Source: Granulibacter bethesdensis CGDNIH1 (lineage in GTDB: Bacteria > Pseudomonadota > Alphaproteobacteria > Acetobacterales > Acetobacteraceae). From it: a stretch of DNA of 64,000 nt. Of the stretch, positions 1-10,806 are shown in pieces (within the stretch, counting starts at the first letter, position 1; the number at the start of each line of letters is the position of its first letter). The notes under the pieces were generated by a model. The model was not told the origin of the DNA. It did not search any database and saw only the letters and a program-made list of their open reading frames with translations. The position numbers and the translations under genes are program-made. The DNA lies in assembly GCF_000014285.2 (NCBI RefSeq), contig NC_008343.2, forward strand, positions 2,466,501 to 2,530,500. Reading direction: 5' to 3'.

Positions 1-648
1 GATCGCATCAGGCGTGGCGATATCGGGCAGCGCGATTTCGACCGCTTCGTGGAAGTCAGCCGGGAACTGGCGGTCATGCCGCTCTATATTGACGATACCC
101 CGGCCATCACGCTCTCCGCCCTGCGCACACGCTGCCGCCGGTTGAAACGGACCAAGGGGCTGGCGCTGATCGTGGTCGACTATCTTCAGCTGATGCGCCC
201 CGCCGCCGGCACACGCCCGGAAAGCCGCGTGCTGGAAATCAGCCAGATCACGCAGGGGCTGAAGGCCATCGCCAAGGAACTGGCCGTGCCGGTCATCGCC
301 CTGTCCCAGCTCTCTCGTGCGGTTGAAAGCCGGGAGGACAAGCGGCCCCAGCTTTCCGATCTGCGCGAATCGGGATCGATCGAGCAGGACGCCGACTGCG
401 TGATGTTCGTGTATCGCGACGAATATTACCTGCAACAGCGCATGCCGAAGGAGATCGCCTTCGAGAATGACGAGAAATTCCACTCGGCCATGGAGAAATG
501 GACACAGGATATGGAGTCCGCGCACAATAAGGCCGAACTCTACATCGCGAAGCAGCGTCATGGGCCGACCGGAAAAATCGATCTGTTCTTCGAGGCTGAG
601 TTCACCCGCTTCGGCGATCTCGATGTCGTCCATGGCGAGGACATCTGA
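1..648 (+). CDS. dnaB: Replicative DNA helicase DnaB, C-terminal part (5' end outside window)
   Basis: The reading frame is open from the first base and encodes the last 215 or so residues of the hexameric replicative helicase, which unwinds DNA ahead of the replication fork. The RecA-like ATPase core is visible: a Walker B strand LIVVDYLQLM near fragment residues 57-66, the QLSRAVESR segment, and the DLRESGSIEQDAD block. The C-terminal KQRHGPTG motif carries the arginine finger and glycine turn typical of DnaB. The N-terminal domain and Walker A lie upstream of the window. The stop is followed closely by alr on the same strand. The family call is secure. Confidence 0.95.
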   Translation, partial: DRIRRGDIGQRDFDRFVEVSRELAVMPLYIDDTPAITLSALRTRCRRLKRTKGLALIVVDYLQLMRPAAGTRPESRVLEISQITQGLKAIAKELAVPVIALSQLSRAVESREDKRPQLSDLRESGSIEQDADCVMFVYRDEYYLQQRMPKEIAFENDEKFHSAMEKWTQDMESAHNKAELYIAKQRHGPTGKIDLFFEAEFTRFGDLDVVHGEDI

Positions 649-667
649 CGATATCGGGCCATATGAA

Positions 668-1837
668 ATGCCCCTGACAGAAGCGGAGGCATCCCGCGGT
701 CCGGTTGATATTTTGCCTTCCCTTCAGGGCGAAGCGCACCAGAACGGGCCGGGTGTGGCACGGCTGGAGATCGATCTGGAGGCCATTGCCGCCAACTGGC
801 GCTTTCTGCGTACGACCCATGGTACGAATCGCATCACCGGGGCCGTGGTCAAGGCGGACGGGTACGGGCTGGGGGCCGCCGTCATTGCTCAACGTCTGGT
901 GCAGGAGGGATGCGATCACATTTTCGTGGCCCATCCGCAGGAAGCCCTGACGCTTCGTCCGCTGATTCCATCCGCCACGTTGATCGTGCTGAATGGCCTG
1001 TGGCCCGGGTGGGAAGCTGCTTATACGGATCATGGGCTAATCCCGGCGCTCGGCTCCCTCGCTGAAATCGAGGCATGGCGGCAGGAGGCAACCCGCCGCG
1101 AACAGGCCCTGCCCGCTTTTCTGCATGTGGATACCGGCATCAACCGGCTGGGGCTGGACCCGCAGGAACGTGACCGGCTGGCCGAACGGCCCGAGCTGCT
1201 GGACGGCATTACGCTACGGGCCATCATGACCCATCTGATCAGCGCTGAAATTCCCGACCATGACAGCAATACACTTCAGCGCCAGCGTTTTGCTGCCGCG
1301 TGCAGCCGCCTGCCGCCTGCTCCGCGCAGCATCGCCAATTCCTCCGGTATTTTTCTGGGGCCGGATTTTGCCAGCGACATCGCCCGGCCCGGGGCTGCGC
1401 TGTATGGCATCAATCCGGTTCCAGGCCGCCCGAACCCGATGCGCCCCGTGTTGCGGCTCTCTGCAAGAGTGCTTCAGATCAGACCGGTCGAAGCTGGGGA
1501 GATCGTAGGTTATAATGGTATCTGGGTCGCCCAGCGTCCCTCCCGGATCGCGGTGTGTTCAGTCGGATATGCGGATGGTTTCCAGCGTGCCCTGAGCAGC
1601 CGGGCAGAGGCCGCTTTTGACGGGGCACGCATTCCACTGGTAGGCCGTGTCTCCATGGACCTGACGACCTACGACGTCACTGACGATCCCCGTATCACGG
1701 TAGGCTCCTGGCTGGAGCTTATCGGGCCAGAGGTATCCCCCGATGAAGTCGCCGCACGCGCCAGCACGAACGGGTATGAGGTGCTGACCTCCCTCGGGCG
1801 GCGCTATGAGCGTGTTTATCGGCCTTTGACCCCATGA
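668..1837 (+). CDS. alr: Alanine racemase
   Basis: PLP enzyme interconverting L- and D-alanine for peptidoglycan synthesis in the cytoplasm. With the chosen start the protein has 389 residues, normal for the family. The PLP-binding lysine sits in AVVKADGYGLGA (Lys62), and the second catalytic base is the tyrosine of SVGYADGF (about Tyr301). RVSMDL is the other conserved block. The ATG at 668 is preferred because homology-like sequence begins after it; an in-frame ATG at 632 overlapping the dnaB stop is possible, and no strong ribosome site settles the choice. The stop overlaps the next start (ATGA), so alr is translationally coupled to mlaE. Confidence 0.93.
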   Translation: MPLTEAEASRGPVDILPSLQGEAHQNGPGVARLEIDLEAIAANWRFLRTTHGTNRITGAVVKADGYGLGAAVIAQRLVQEGCDHIFVAHPQEALTLRPLIPSATLIVLNGLWPGWEAAYTDHGLIPALGSLAEIEAWRQEATRREQALPAFLHVDTGINRLGLDPQERDRLAERPELLDGITLRAIMTHLISAEIPDHDSNTLQRQRFAAACSRLPPAPRSIANSSGIFLGPDFASDIARPGAALYGINPVPGRPNPMRPVLRLSARVLQIRPVEAGEIVGYNGIWVAQRPSRIAVCSVGYADGFQRALSSRAEAAFDGARIPLVGRVSMDLTTYDVTDDPRITVGSWLELIGPEVSPDEVAARASTNGYEVLTSLGRRYERVYRPLTP

Positions 1838-2613
1838 TCCTCAGTCCGCTTGCATGGCTGGGCAGGGGCTTTTTCTCGGCCTGTGCCAGCACGGGCCGGA
1901 TGGGCGTATTCGGTCTCACCGCTCTATCGCATCTGCTGCGGCCGCCTTTTTACGGGCGTATGTTTCTGCGGGCATTGGTGGAAATCGGCTATTTCAGCCT
2001 GCCGGTGGTGGCACTGACCGCCATTTTCACCGGGATGGTGCTGGCGCTGCAATCCTATACCGGCTTTGCCCGTTTTTCGGCCGAGAGCGCCATTGCGTCT
2101 CTGGTCTCGCTCTCCGTCACCCGGGAACTGGGACCGGTACTGGCCGGGCTGATGGTCGCCGGGCGCGTCGGCGCGGCCATGGCGGCGGAGCTGGGCACAA
2201 TGCGCGTGACCGACCAGATCGACGCGCTGACCACCTTGTCCACTCATCCGATGAAATATCTGGTCGCGCCCAGGCTGCTGGCAGGCACCATCGCCCTGCC
2301 GTTGCTGGTCATCATTGCCGATATTCTGGGCGTGATGGGCGGATGGCTGGTGGCCTCAATCAAGCTGGGTTTCAATTCGCACACCTATCTGGCCAATACC
2401 ATCGCCTCCATCCACATGGATGATGTCATGTCCGGCCTGACGAAAGCGGCCGTATTCGGATTCCTGATTGCCCTTCAGGGCTGCTATCATGGCTATAACA
2501 GCCGGGGGGGCGCGCAGGGGGTTGGCTCGGCCACGACATCCGCCGTGGTGACCGCTTCCGTTCTGATCCTGGCATTCGATTACGTCCTGACCGAACTGTT
2601 TTTCTCACGATGA
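1834..2613 (+). CDS. mlaE: MlaE/YrbE-type ABC lipid transporter permease
   Basis: Inner-membrane permease of the MlaFEDB-type complex, which moves phospholipids between the inner and outer membranes. The 259-residue protein has about five hydrophobic segments and the hallmark central block with SVTRELGPVLAGLMVAGRVG, followed by AAELGTMRVTDQIDAL, both diagnostic of the MlaE family. Its start overlaps the alr stop by four bases and its stop overlaps the mlaF start by four bases. This looks like one transcript running from alr or dnaB. No mlaD (MCE-domain substrate-binding subunit) or mlaB follows here, so these would have to be encoded elsewhere. Confidence 0.9.
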   Translation: MILSPLAWLGRGFFSACASTGRMGVFGLTALSHLLRPPFYGRMFLRALVEIGYFSLPVVALTAIFTGMVLALQSYTGFARFSAESAIASLVSLSVTRELGPVLAGLMVAGRVGAAMAAELGTMRVTDQIDALTTLSTHPMKYLVAPRLLAGTIALPLLVIIADILGVMGGWLVASIKLGFNSHTYLANTIASIHMDDVMSGLTKAAVFGFLIALQGCYHGYNSRGGAQGVGSATTSAVVTASVLILAFDYVLTELFFSR

Positions 2614-3389
2614 GCGCACCTTCCATCCGCATCACCGGGCTGCGCAAGACGTTCGGCGAGCGCCGGATTCTCGATGGCGTCGATCTGGATGTTCCAGCCG
2701 GCACCTCTCTGGTCGTAATCGGCGGCTCCGGCTCCGGCAAATCGGTGCTGCTGAAATGCATTCTCGGCCTGATCGAGCCGGATGAGGGAAAAATCGAGTT
2801 CGACGGACGCGACATTCTCACCATGCCTGCCGATGAACGGGCCGCGCAGCGGCAACGGATCGGGATGCTGTTCCAGAACGGCGCATTGTTCGACAGCCTG
2901 CCGGTCTGGGAAAACGTGACCTTCGGTTTGTTGGCCCGCAACCGTCTCTCCCGCTCAGAGGCGAAGGAGATCGCAACCCGATACCTGGCCAAAGTAGGAC
3001 TCAGCGCAGAGATCGGGCGCATGTCTCCGGCCGAGTTGTCCGGCGGCATGCAGAAACGGGTTGCTCTGGCCCGTGCCATCGCCATGCAGCCGGATATCCT
3101 GTTTTTCGATGAGCCGACGACCGGTCTTGATCCCATCATGGGCGCAGTGATCGACGGGCTGATCGTCGAATGCGTCACCGCCGGCCCGTCAGGTGGCAGC
3201 ACGGCCATTGCCATCACCCACGATATGGCCAGCGCGAAACGGATCGGCCACGAAGCCGCCATGCTGTTTCAGGGCCGCATCGTCTGGACCGGCAAAGCCG
3301 ACAGGTTGATGGACAGCGACAACCCCTATGTCGACCAGTTCACCCATGGCCGGCGCGAAGGCCCGATCCAGATGCAGCTGCGTCATTAG
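2610..3389 (+). CDS. mlaF: MlaF-type ABC transporter ATP-binding protein
   Basis: ATPase subunit that powers the MlaE permease. Walker A is GGSGSGKS (residues 38-45), the ABC signature is LSGGMQKR (143-150), and Walker B is ILFFDEPTTGLD (163 onward). The MQKR variant of the signature is typical of the Mla/retrograde lipid transporters. The length of 259 residues is normal. The start overlaps the mlaE stop, giving tight coupling. The gene ends the block: an AT-rich gap of about 200 bases separates it from ugd. The call is secure for the family; the cargo (phospholipid) is inferred from orthology. Confidence 0.9.
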   Translation: MSAPSIRITGLRKTFGERRILDGVDLDVPAGTSLVVIGGSGSGKSVLLKCILGLIEPDEGKIEFDGRDILTMPADERAAQRQRIGMLFQNGALFDSLPVWENVTFGLLARNRLSRSEAKEIATRYLAKVGLSAEIGRMSPAELSGGMQKRVALARAIAMQPDILFFDEPTTGLDPIMGAVIDGLIVECVTAGPSGGSTAIAITHDMASAKRIGHEAAMLFQGRIVWTGKADRLMDSDNPYVDQFTHGRREGPIQMQLRH

Positions 3390-3605
3390 GAAATAATACA
3401 GTCAGAAGTTGAAAAACATGCCTTATTTTTCCTGTAAAAAATATTTATTTTGTTCTGTTTCATTTCTTCTGATTTTTAAAAAATAGTTTTCCAGTATCTA
3501 TTTTATTTCGATACTCAGATGATATGAATGATGAGAGATCATCATTTCCTTGCCCCCCCCACTTCAACGACCCATCATCTTGATGAAGAGGAGATCACTG
3601 GACCA
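3390..3605 (+). promoter_or_regulatory. AT-rich intergenic region, probable promoter of ugd
   Basis: Roughly 3400-3540 is conspicuously AT-rich compared with the surrounding coding DNA, with runs of A and T and an inverted repeat (GTATC ... GATAC around 3496-3516). It lies between the end of the mla genes and ugd, so a promoter for ugd and the following transferase gene is expected here. A ribosome-binding sequence GAGGAG (3588-3593) lies 12 bases before the ugd ATG at 3606. I could not pick a convincing -35/-10 pair by eye. Confidence 0.5.
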
Positions 3606-4934
3606 ATGCGCATTGCCATGATCGGAGGCGGATATGTCGGGCTGGTCTCCGCTGCCTGTTTTGCCGAGTTCGGGGTTGAGGTCGCGGTCGTGGAATCCGA
3701 TCCGGCCAAGCTGGCGGCTTTGCATGAGGGTCGGATGCCGATCTACGAACCGGGACTGGACAAGCTGGTTGCCGACAATGTCGCCGCAGGCCGCCTGTCT
3801 TTCGGCAATGATCTGATGGCTGCCGTCAAGGATGTGGAGGCGGTGTTCATCGCTGTTGGTACGCCGACCCGCCGCGGCGATGGGCATGCTGATCTGACCT
3901 ATGTTTTCGCTGCTGCCGAACAGGTTGCAAAAGCCCTGACCACCCATTGTGTCCTGGTGACCAAATCGACCGTTCCGGTTGGCACTGGCCGCAGGCTGGA
4001 AGCGCTGGTGCGGGAAATGCGTCCCGATCTGGAGATCGACATTGCGTCCAACCCCGAATTCCTGCGCGAGGGGAACGCGATCGGCGACTTCATGCGCCCG
4101 GACCGCGTGGTGGTTGGCAGTTCCACCCCCCGCGCCAGAGAAGTGCTGAACCGTCTTTACCGCCCGCTGAACCTGATCGAGACCCCGATCCTGCATACCG
4201 GGCTGGAAACGGCAGAACTCACCAAATACGCTGCCAATGCTTTTCTGGCGATGAAAGTCACCTTCATCAATGAGATTGCCAATCTCTGTGAGGCGACCGG
4301 TGCGGATGTGCATGATGTTGCGAAAGGCATGGGGCTGGACGGGCGGATCGGCAGCAAATTTCTGCATCCCGGTCCGGGCTTTGGCGGATCCTGCTTCCCG
4401 AAGGATACGCTGGCTCTGGTACGGATCGCCCATGATGCGGGCGCACCGACAAGGCTGATCGAGACGGTGGTCGATATCAACAATACCCGCAAGGAACAGA
4501 TGGCCGAGCGCATTATCACCGCCTGCGGAGGCAGCGTGAACGGCAAACGAATCGGCGTACTGGGCCTGACATTCAAACCCGAAACCGACGATATGCGAGA
4601 CAGTCCCTCCATCCCGATCCTGAGCCTGCTGCATCAGGCGGGCGCTTCGATCATCGCCTATGATCCGGAAGGAATAGAGCAGGCCCGGCCCCTGCTGCCG
4701 GATGCCATTACTTATGTGGGCAGTGCCATTGAGGCGCTCTCCGGTGCAGATGCTCTGGTGATCATCACCGAATGGAACGAATTCCGTGCCCTCTCTCCGG
4801 AAAAGCTGCTTGCGGAGATGAATGGACGAGTGGTTGTTGATCTGCGTAATGTCTTCGACCCTGCCGCGATGCGAGAGGCCGGCTTCTCCTATTCCTCCAT
4901 CGGGCGCCCAGAGAAAAGGCATCAAGACGCGTGA
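3606..4934 (+). CDS. ugd: UDP-glucose 6-dehydrogenase
   Basis: Oxidises UDP-glucose to UDP-glucuronate with two NAD+, feeding polysaccharide or lipid decoration. The 442-residue product opens with a Rossmann motif GGGYVG (7-12), and the catalytic cysteine is in GFGGSCFPKD (Cys263). LGLTFKPETDDMRDSP marks the C-terminal domain. The ATG at 3606 is preferred to an upstream in-frame ATG at 3528 because the Rossmann strand starts immediately after it and GAGGAG precedes it. The stop overlaps the GTG start of the next gene (GTGA), so the two are coupled and probably serve the same surface-sugar pathway. Confidence 0.95.
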   Translation: MRIAMIGGGYVGLVSAACFAEFGVEVAVVESDPAKLAALHEGRMPIYEPGLDKLVADNVAAGRLSFGNDLMAAVKDVEAVFIAVGTPTRRGDGHADLTYVFAAAEQVAKALTTHCVLVTKSTVPVGTGRRLEALVREMRPDLEIDIASNPEFLREGNAIGDFMRPDRVVVGSSTPRAREVLNRLYRPLNLIETPILHTGLETAELTKYAANAFLAMKVTFINEIANLCEATGADVHDVAKGMGLDGRIGSKFLHPGPGFGGSCFPKDTLALVRIAHDAGAPTRLIETVVDINNTRKEQMAERIITACGGSVNGKRIGVLGLTFKPETDDMRDSPSIPILSLLHQAGASIIAYDPEGIEQARPLLPDAITYVGSAIEALSGADALVIITEWNEFRALSPEKLLAEMNGRVVVDLRNVFDPAAMREAGFSYSSIGRPEKRHQDA

Positions 4935-6646
4935 CCACTGCGGCGGCTGTAGATGAGGCATGGAAATATCCCGATATTCCCAACCCTGACATTCTGGACC
5001 GGATTCCGTTATCAGCCCGCATCGTGCTTGATGTGGGATGCGGCACTGGGGCGCTGGGGGCTGCCTACAAACAGCTCAATCCAGCTGCCCGTGTCTTCGG
5101 AATAGAGACCAACCAACAGGCCGCCCGCCTCGCCTCATCCCGGCTGGAGACGGTCATCAACAGCGATGTGGAAACCGCCGTTTTTCCTGAGGAGCTGCTC
5201 GGGCGCGTTGACTGCCTGATCTATGGCGATGTGCTGGAGCATCTTCAGGATCCCTGGACGCTCCTGAAAAATCATGTGGAGACATTGCTGGCTCCAGGGG
5301 GTGTCGTCATCATCTGCATGCCCAATGTCGAACATTGGAGCATCACCACACGCCTTCTGACCGGGACGTTCGACTACAGCGATACCGGCCTGCTGGACCG
5401 CACGCATCTGCGCTTTTTCTCACAGGCCATGATGGAGCACTGCATCCGTGCCGCAGGGTTGCAACCCATTGATTGCCTGCCGCGTATTTTCGAGGCCGAG
5501 CAGGGGCGACAGATCATCAATGCCCTGAAACCAGTGCTGCAGACGATGCAGGTCGATCCGGACGCCTATGCGCAGCGCGCCCTGCCGATGCAATATGTCT
5601 GGCGTGCCCGTGCCGGGGGGCCTGGCACTGTTCAGGTCTATTCCACCATCCTGGCACCGGTCGGCGGTGTCAGCGACGTCCGGGTGATCGAACCGATGCG
5701 TGCTCTGGCTGCCGAGCCGGGCATCCGGGCGGCGATCGTCAAGGGTGGCGAACTGCCTCCCCCCGATCCGTCTTTGCCGAAAATCTGGATTTTCCATCGC
5801 CCTGCTCTCGCCGGAGAGGAAGGGCTGTCCGTGCTGCGGGGAATCCTGCGACAGGGATTTCTGATCGTTACGGAATTCGACGATCATCCGGATTACATTC
5901 CTGTTCTTCAGCGCCCGGATATGTGGAATTTCCGTGGTGTGCACGCGGTCCAGACCACCACCATGGGGCTGGCCGATGTATTCCGGAAAGACAATCCGGA
6001 AGTCGCCATATTCCCCAATGGCATCCGCGCCCTGCCGGTACCGCACAATCATGCGAAACGCCCGCAGATGAGAATGCTGTTCGCGGGGATCAATCGTGAA
6101 AACGACTGGCCCCCTTACATTGACGCCCTCAACACGGCGGCACGTCTCTGCGGAGAGCGGCTGCATTTCGAGGTCGTACGGGACCGGGGATTTTTCGACG
6201 CACTGGATACGCCGCACAAATCCTTCTCCGACACGCTGGAGTATGCGGCCTATCATCAGAAACTGTCGGACTGCGAGCTGTCCTTCATGCCTTTGCAGGA
6301 CACGCCCTTTAACCGTGCCAAAAGCGACCTGAAATTCATTGAGGCCGCCTCTCATCGCGTCTGCGCTCTGGCCAGCCCGGTTGCGTATGAGAACAGCATT
6401 CAGGACGGCAAGACCGGCATCCTGTTCCGCACGGGAGCCGAGCTTCAGGAAAAGCTTGTGGCCCTGGTCAATAATCCTGATGCGGTTCTGCAGATCGCCA
6501 CTGCGGCGCGCAGCTATGTCGCTGCCGAACGGATGCTGGCCTATCAGATGGCTGCGCGCACCGCATGGTATCGCAGCCTGTGGGCACGCAAGGATGCGCT
6601 CAACGCCGCCCTGCTGGAGCGTATGCCCGCCTTAAGGGAAGGATAA
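4931..6646 (+). CDS. Fused SAM methyltransferase and glycosyltransferase-like protein
   Basis: A 571-residue, probably cytoplasmic protein starting at GTG, overlapping the ugd stop. The N-terminal 220 or so residues form a class I SAM methyltransferase: motif I is VLDVGCGTGALG, with a later DVLEHLQDPW block and GGVVIICMPN. The rest (about 240-560) resembles a GT-B glycosyltransferase: it has a PVGGVSDVRVIEPMRAL segment, a FPNGI motif, and a SDLKFIEAASHRVCALASPVAYE region that matches the nucleotide-sugar-binding half of GT4-like enzymes. Coupling to ugd suggests assembly or methylation of a glucuronate-containing glycan. The acceptor is unknown. The 3' end overlaps a convergent esterase gene by 15 bases. 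Confidence 0.75.
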   Translation: MTTAAAVDEAWKYPDIPNPDILDRIPLSARIVLDVGCGTGALGAAYKQLNPAARVFGIETNQQAARLASSRLETVINSDVETAVFPEELLGRVDCLIYGDVLEHLQDPWTLLKNHVETLLAPGGVVIICMPNVEHWSITTRLLTGTFDYSDTGLLDRTHLRFFSQAMMEHCIRAAGLQPIDCLPRIFEAEQGRQIINALKPVLQTMQVDPDAYAQRALPMQYVWRARAGGPGTVQVYSTILAPVGGVSDVRVIEPMRALAAEPGIRAAIVKGGELPPPDPSLPKIWIFHRPALAGEEGLSVLRGILRQGFLIVTEFDDHPDYIPVLQRPDMWNFRGVHAVQTTTMGLADVFRKDNPEVAIFPNGIRALPVPHNHAKRPQMRMLFAGINRENDWPPYIDALNTAARLCGERLHFEVVRDRGFFDALDTPHKSFSDTLEYAAYHQKLSDCELSFMPLQDTPFNRAKSDLKFIEAASHRVCALASPVAYENSIQDGKTGILFRTGAELQEKLVALVNNPDAVLQIATAARSYVAAERMLAYQMAARTAWYRSLWARKDALNAALLERMPALREG

Positions 6647-7648
6647 CGCCTTCCCCGGCACCGCTTCATCCTCCGCTATGGGAGGAAAAGTGGTTTGCAG
6701 CGCCTGCCGGTGCCCGTCGCCTGCCATGCGGTGCAGGAAGCGGGAAGTCCGACGCAGCGAGTCCCGGCTTTCCGGCAGAAAGGTCGCGAAAATCTGGAAC
6801 GCATGCGGCACTTTGGGCCAGATGCGCAGATCAACGCTGCCACCGCTGCTCCGTACACGCTCCGCAAGTCTGCAAGCATCGTCCAGCAGAACTTCGTCCG
6901 CCCCGACCTCGATCAGCAACGGGGGAAGCCCGTCAAGCGCACCATAAAGCGGCGAGGCCAGCGGATGGTAAGGGTCGGCCCCCTGAAGATACAGTGTCGC
7001 CGCGCGGGATACATTTCCATCCAGCATCACATCCCGATGAGCGTTATAGTGCAGGGACGCTCCGGTTGCCGCCAGATCGGTCCAGGGAGAAAACAGCGCG
7101 GCCGCCACCGGCAATGGCAGTCCAGCCTGTTTCGCCGCCAGCATCAGGGACAGCGCCAGACCACCGCCGGCCGAATCTCCGGCAATGACCAGACGGGCGG
7201 GCGAAATGCCAGAGTCCAGCAATGCCCGATACACTGACAGCGCATCCTGGACCGCAGCGGGGAACGGATTTTCCGGGGCCAGACGATAGGCCGGTGCATA
7301 GACCTCAAATCCGGCCCGCGCGAAAAACGAGGTGATCGGGCGATGTGTCGCCGGGGAACAGCCCAGATAGGCGCCCCCGTGCAGATACAGCAGGACGGTC
7401 GGCACAACATGCTCCGTCCCTTTGGAAGCCCCCACTTTGGAAGCCCCCCCTTTGGCGGAATGAGTGCGCAGATGCTCGGTCCCCACGCCGCCCATGTCTT
7501 TCATACTGATCCGTATGTCACCCGGCAGGCGGCGAATGGTCAGTGCGAAGTCACGGCGCAGTTCCCGCACATCCTGTACACGGGATAAGCGGCGCTTAAC
7601 CTTCCAGCGCAGGATCGGCAGCAGGGCACGGAGACGAAGACTGGACAC
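6632..7648 (-). CDS. Alpha/beta hydrolase (HSL/GDXG esterase family)
   Basis: Carboxylesterase-type hydrolase of 338 residues. The oxyanion-hole motif LYLHGGAYLG (88-96), nucleophile GDSAG (Ser159), acid EVGADE (Asp251) and VPHAF (His282) are in the order expected of the hormone-sensitive-lipase family. No signal peptide is evident, so it is probably cytoplasmic; the natural substrate cannot be inferred. The stretch around residues 65-77 contains a small duplicated G/A-S-K segment encoded by a 15-base tandem repeat, placed just before the first core beta strand and likely a loop. Transcribed convergently with the methyltransferase fusion (15-base overlap) and divergently from the PAP2 gene. 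Confidence 0.85.
   Translation of the reverse strand: MSSLRLRALLPILRWKVKRRLSRVQDVRELRRDFALTIRRLPGDIRISMKDMGGVGTEHLRTHSAKGGASKVGASKGTEHVVPTVLLYLHGGAYLGCSPATHRPITSFFARAGFEVYAPAYRLAPENPFPAAVQDALSVYRALLDSGISPARLVIAGDSAGGGLALSLMLAAKQAGLPLPVAAALFSPWTDLAATGASLHYNAHRDVMLDGNVSRAATLYLQGADPYHPLASPLYGALDGLPPLLIEVGADEVLLDDACRLAERVRSSGGSVDLRIWPKVPHAFQIFATFLPESRDSLRRTSRFLHRMAGDGHRQALQTTFPPIAEDEAVPGKALSFP
7420..7455. repeat. 15-base in-frame tandem repeat inside the esterase gene
   Basis: Two adjoining copies of CTTTGGAAGCCCCC plus one base (7420-7434 and 7435-7449), followed by a partial third copy CTTTGG (7450-7455). The period is a multiple of three, so copy-number change would add or remove five residues without breaking the frame. 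Confidence 0.7.
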
Positions 7649-7737
7649 GCGCTGTTTGTCTCTCTCGCCTGTTTCGGAACAAAGACGCTTCCGCTATCCA
7701 ATCCGAGCCTGAAAAGCCAGCTTTATGAAAGACCCGC

Positions 7738-8406
7738 ATGAGCAGTCTCCGTCATAGCAGTGATGATACAAGCTCATCCCGCCCTGTCTGGTGGCCCCTG
7801 ATGGGACTGGCGGCAATCATGACCGTACTGGCCATTGCCTTTCTCGATCGGGGCTGGTCGAGCTGGGCCCACGCCACCCTGCCATCGTGGAAACCCGTTT
7901 TCATCTGGATGACGCGCCCGGCCGAAATAGCGGCCCCACTCGGCGCACTCTACCTGTTTTTAGCGGCCCTGGCGGCAGCATCCGGACGCTGGCAGCCCGG
8001 CAGGATGGGATGGGCGCTGATTGCAGCCTCTCTGGCCGCGCTGGTGGCCGTGCCCGTGAAGGATGAACTCAAATACCTGTTCGGCCGTCCATGGCCGGAA
8101 ACATGGATCGACAACAACCCATCCTGGATTGGCAACGGTCTCTTCGGCTTTTTTCCGCTGCATGGCGGACGGGGCTGGGCCTCCTTCCCCTCCGGCCATA
8201 CGACGATGATTACCGCCCCCATGGCTGCACTGCGCGACAGGTTGCCGGAATTGCGCTGGCTGTGGTTGCTGCCGATCGCCTGTGTCGCCATCGGGTTGCT
8301 CGGGGCTGATTTCCACTTCATCAGCGATGTGACAGCAGGTCTCCTTACCGGCATCACCTGCGGAGTGGGCCTGTCCGCCGTCATACGCCCTTCTGAACGG
8401 CCCTGA
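7738..8406 (+). CDS. PAP2-family membrane phosphatase
   Basis: Integral membrane phosphatase of 222 residues, probably acting on lipid phosphates or polyprenyl diphosphates at the periplasmic face. Several hydrophobic segments surround the three PAP2 motifs: KYLFGRPWPETW (about 112-123), PSGHTT (151-156), and GADFHFISDVTAG (189-201) with the catalytic histidine at about 193 and aspartate at 197. The first motif departs from the usual K-x6-RP by having WP in place of RP. It is divergent from the esterase gene. Candidates for its role include undecaprenyl-diphosphate phosphatase and lipid A phosphatase; sequence alone does not decide. Confidence 0.8.
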   Translation: MSSLRHSSDDTSSSRPVWWPLMGLAAIMTVLAIAFLDRGWSSWAHATLPSWKPVFIWMTRPAEIAAPLGALYLFLAALAAASGRWQPGRMGWALIAASLAALVAVPVKDELKYLFGRPWPETWIDNNPSWIGNGLFGFFPLHGGRGWASFPSGHTTMITAPMAALRDRLPELRWLWLLPIACVAIGLLGADFHFISDVTAGLLTGITCGVGLSAVIRPSERP

Positions 8407-8466
8407 GAAAGATCAGGATCGGCAGTTTTGCTTGCAGCGGGGCGTGGGGCCGCCCATCTTCCCGTC

Positions 8467-10668
<2,202 letters not shown>

Positions 10669-10705
10669 TTCCGACCGTCACGCTGGCATACTGACATAAA
10701 ACCAT

Positions 10706-10722
10706 GGCAGGCACCACCTGCC
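10706..10722 (+). terminator. Hairpin after uvrB
   Basis: GGCAGG (10706-10711), a five-base loop, and CCTGCC (10717-10722) form a perfect six-pair stem 37 bases after the uvrB stop. There is no T-run, so termination is only possible, not established. Confidence 0.3.
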
Positions 10723-10806
10723 GGATTATGGCATCCTTGCACTCACTGTGCGTCACCCTGCTCCACCCGGCCTCACAGGATCTTCTCATCGTGGAACCAT
10801 CGCCCC

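Noticed and set aside
3564..4961. Long open frame antisense to ugd
   Set aside because: It lies wholly opposite a well-supported dehydrogenase, shows no domain and has the composition expected of the complementary strand of high-GC coding DNA.
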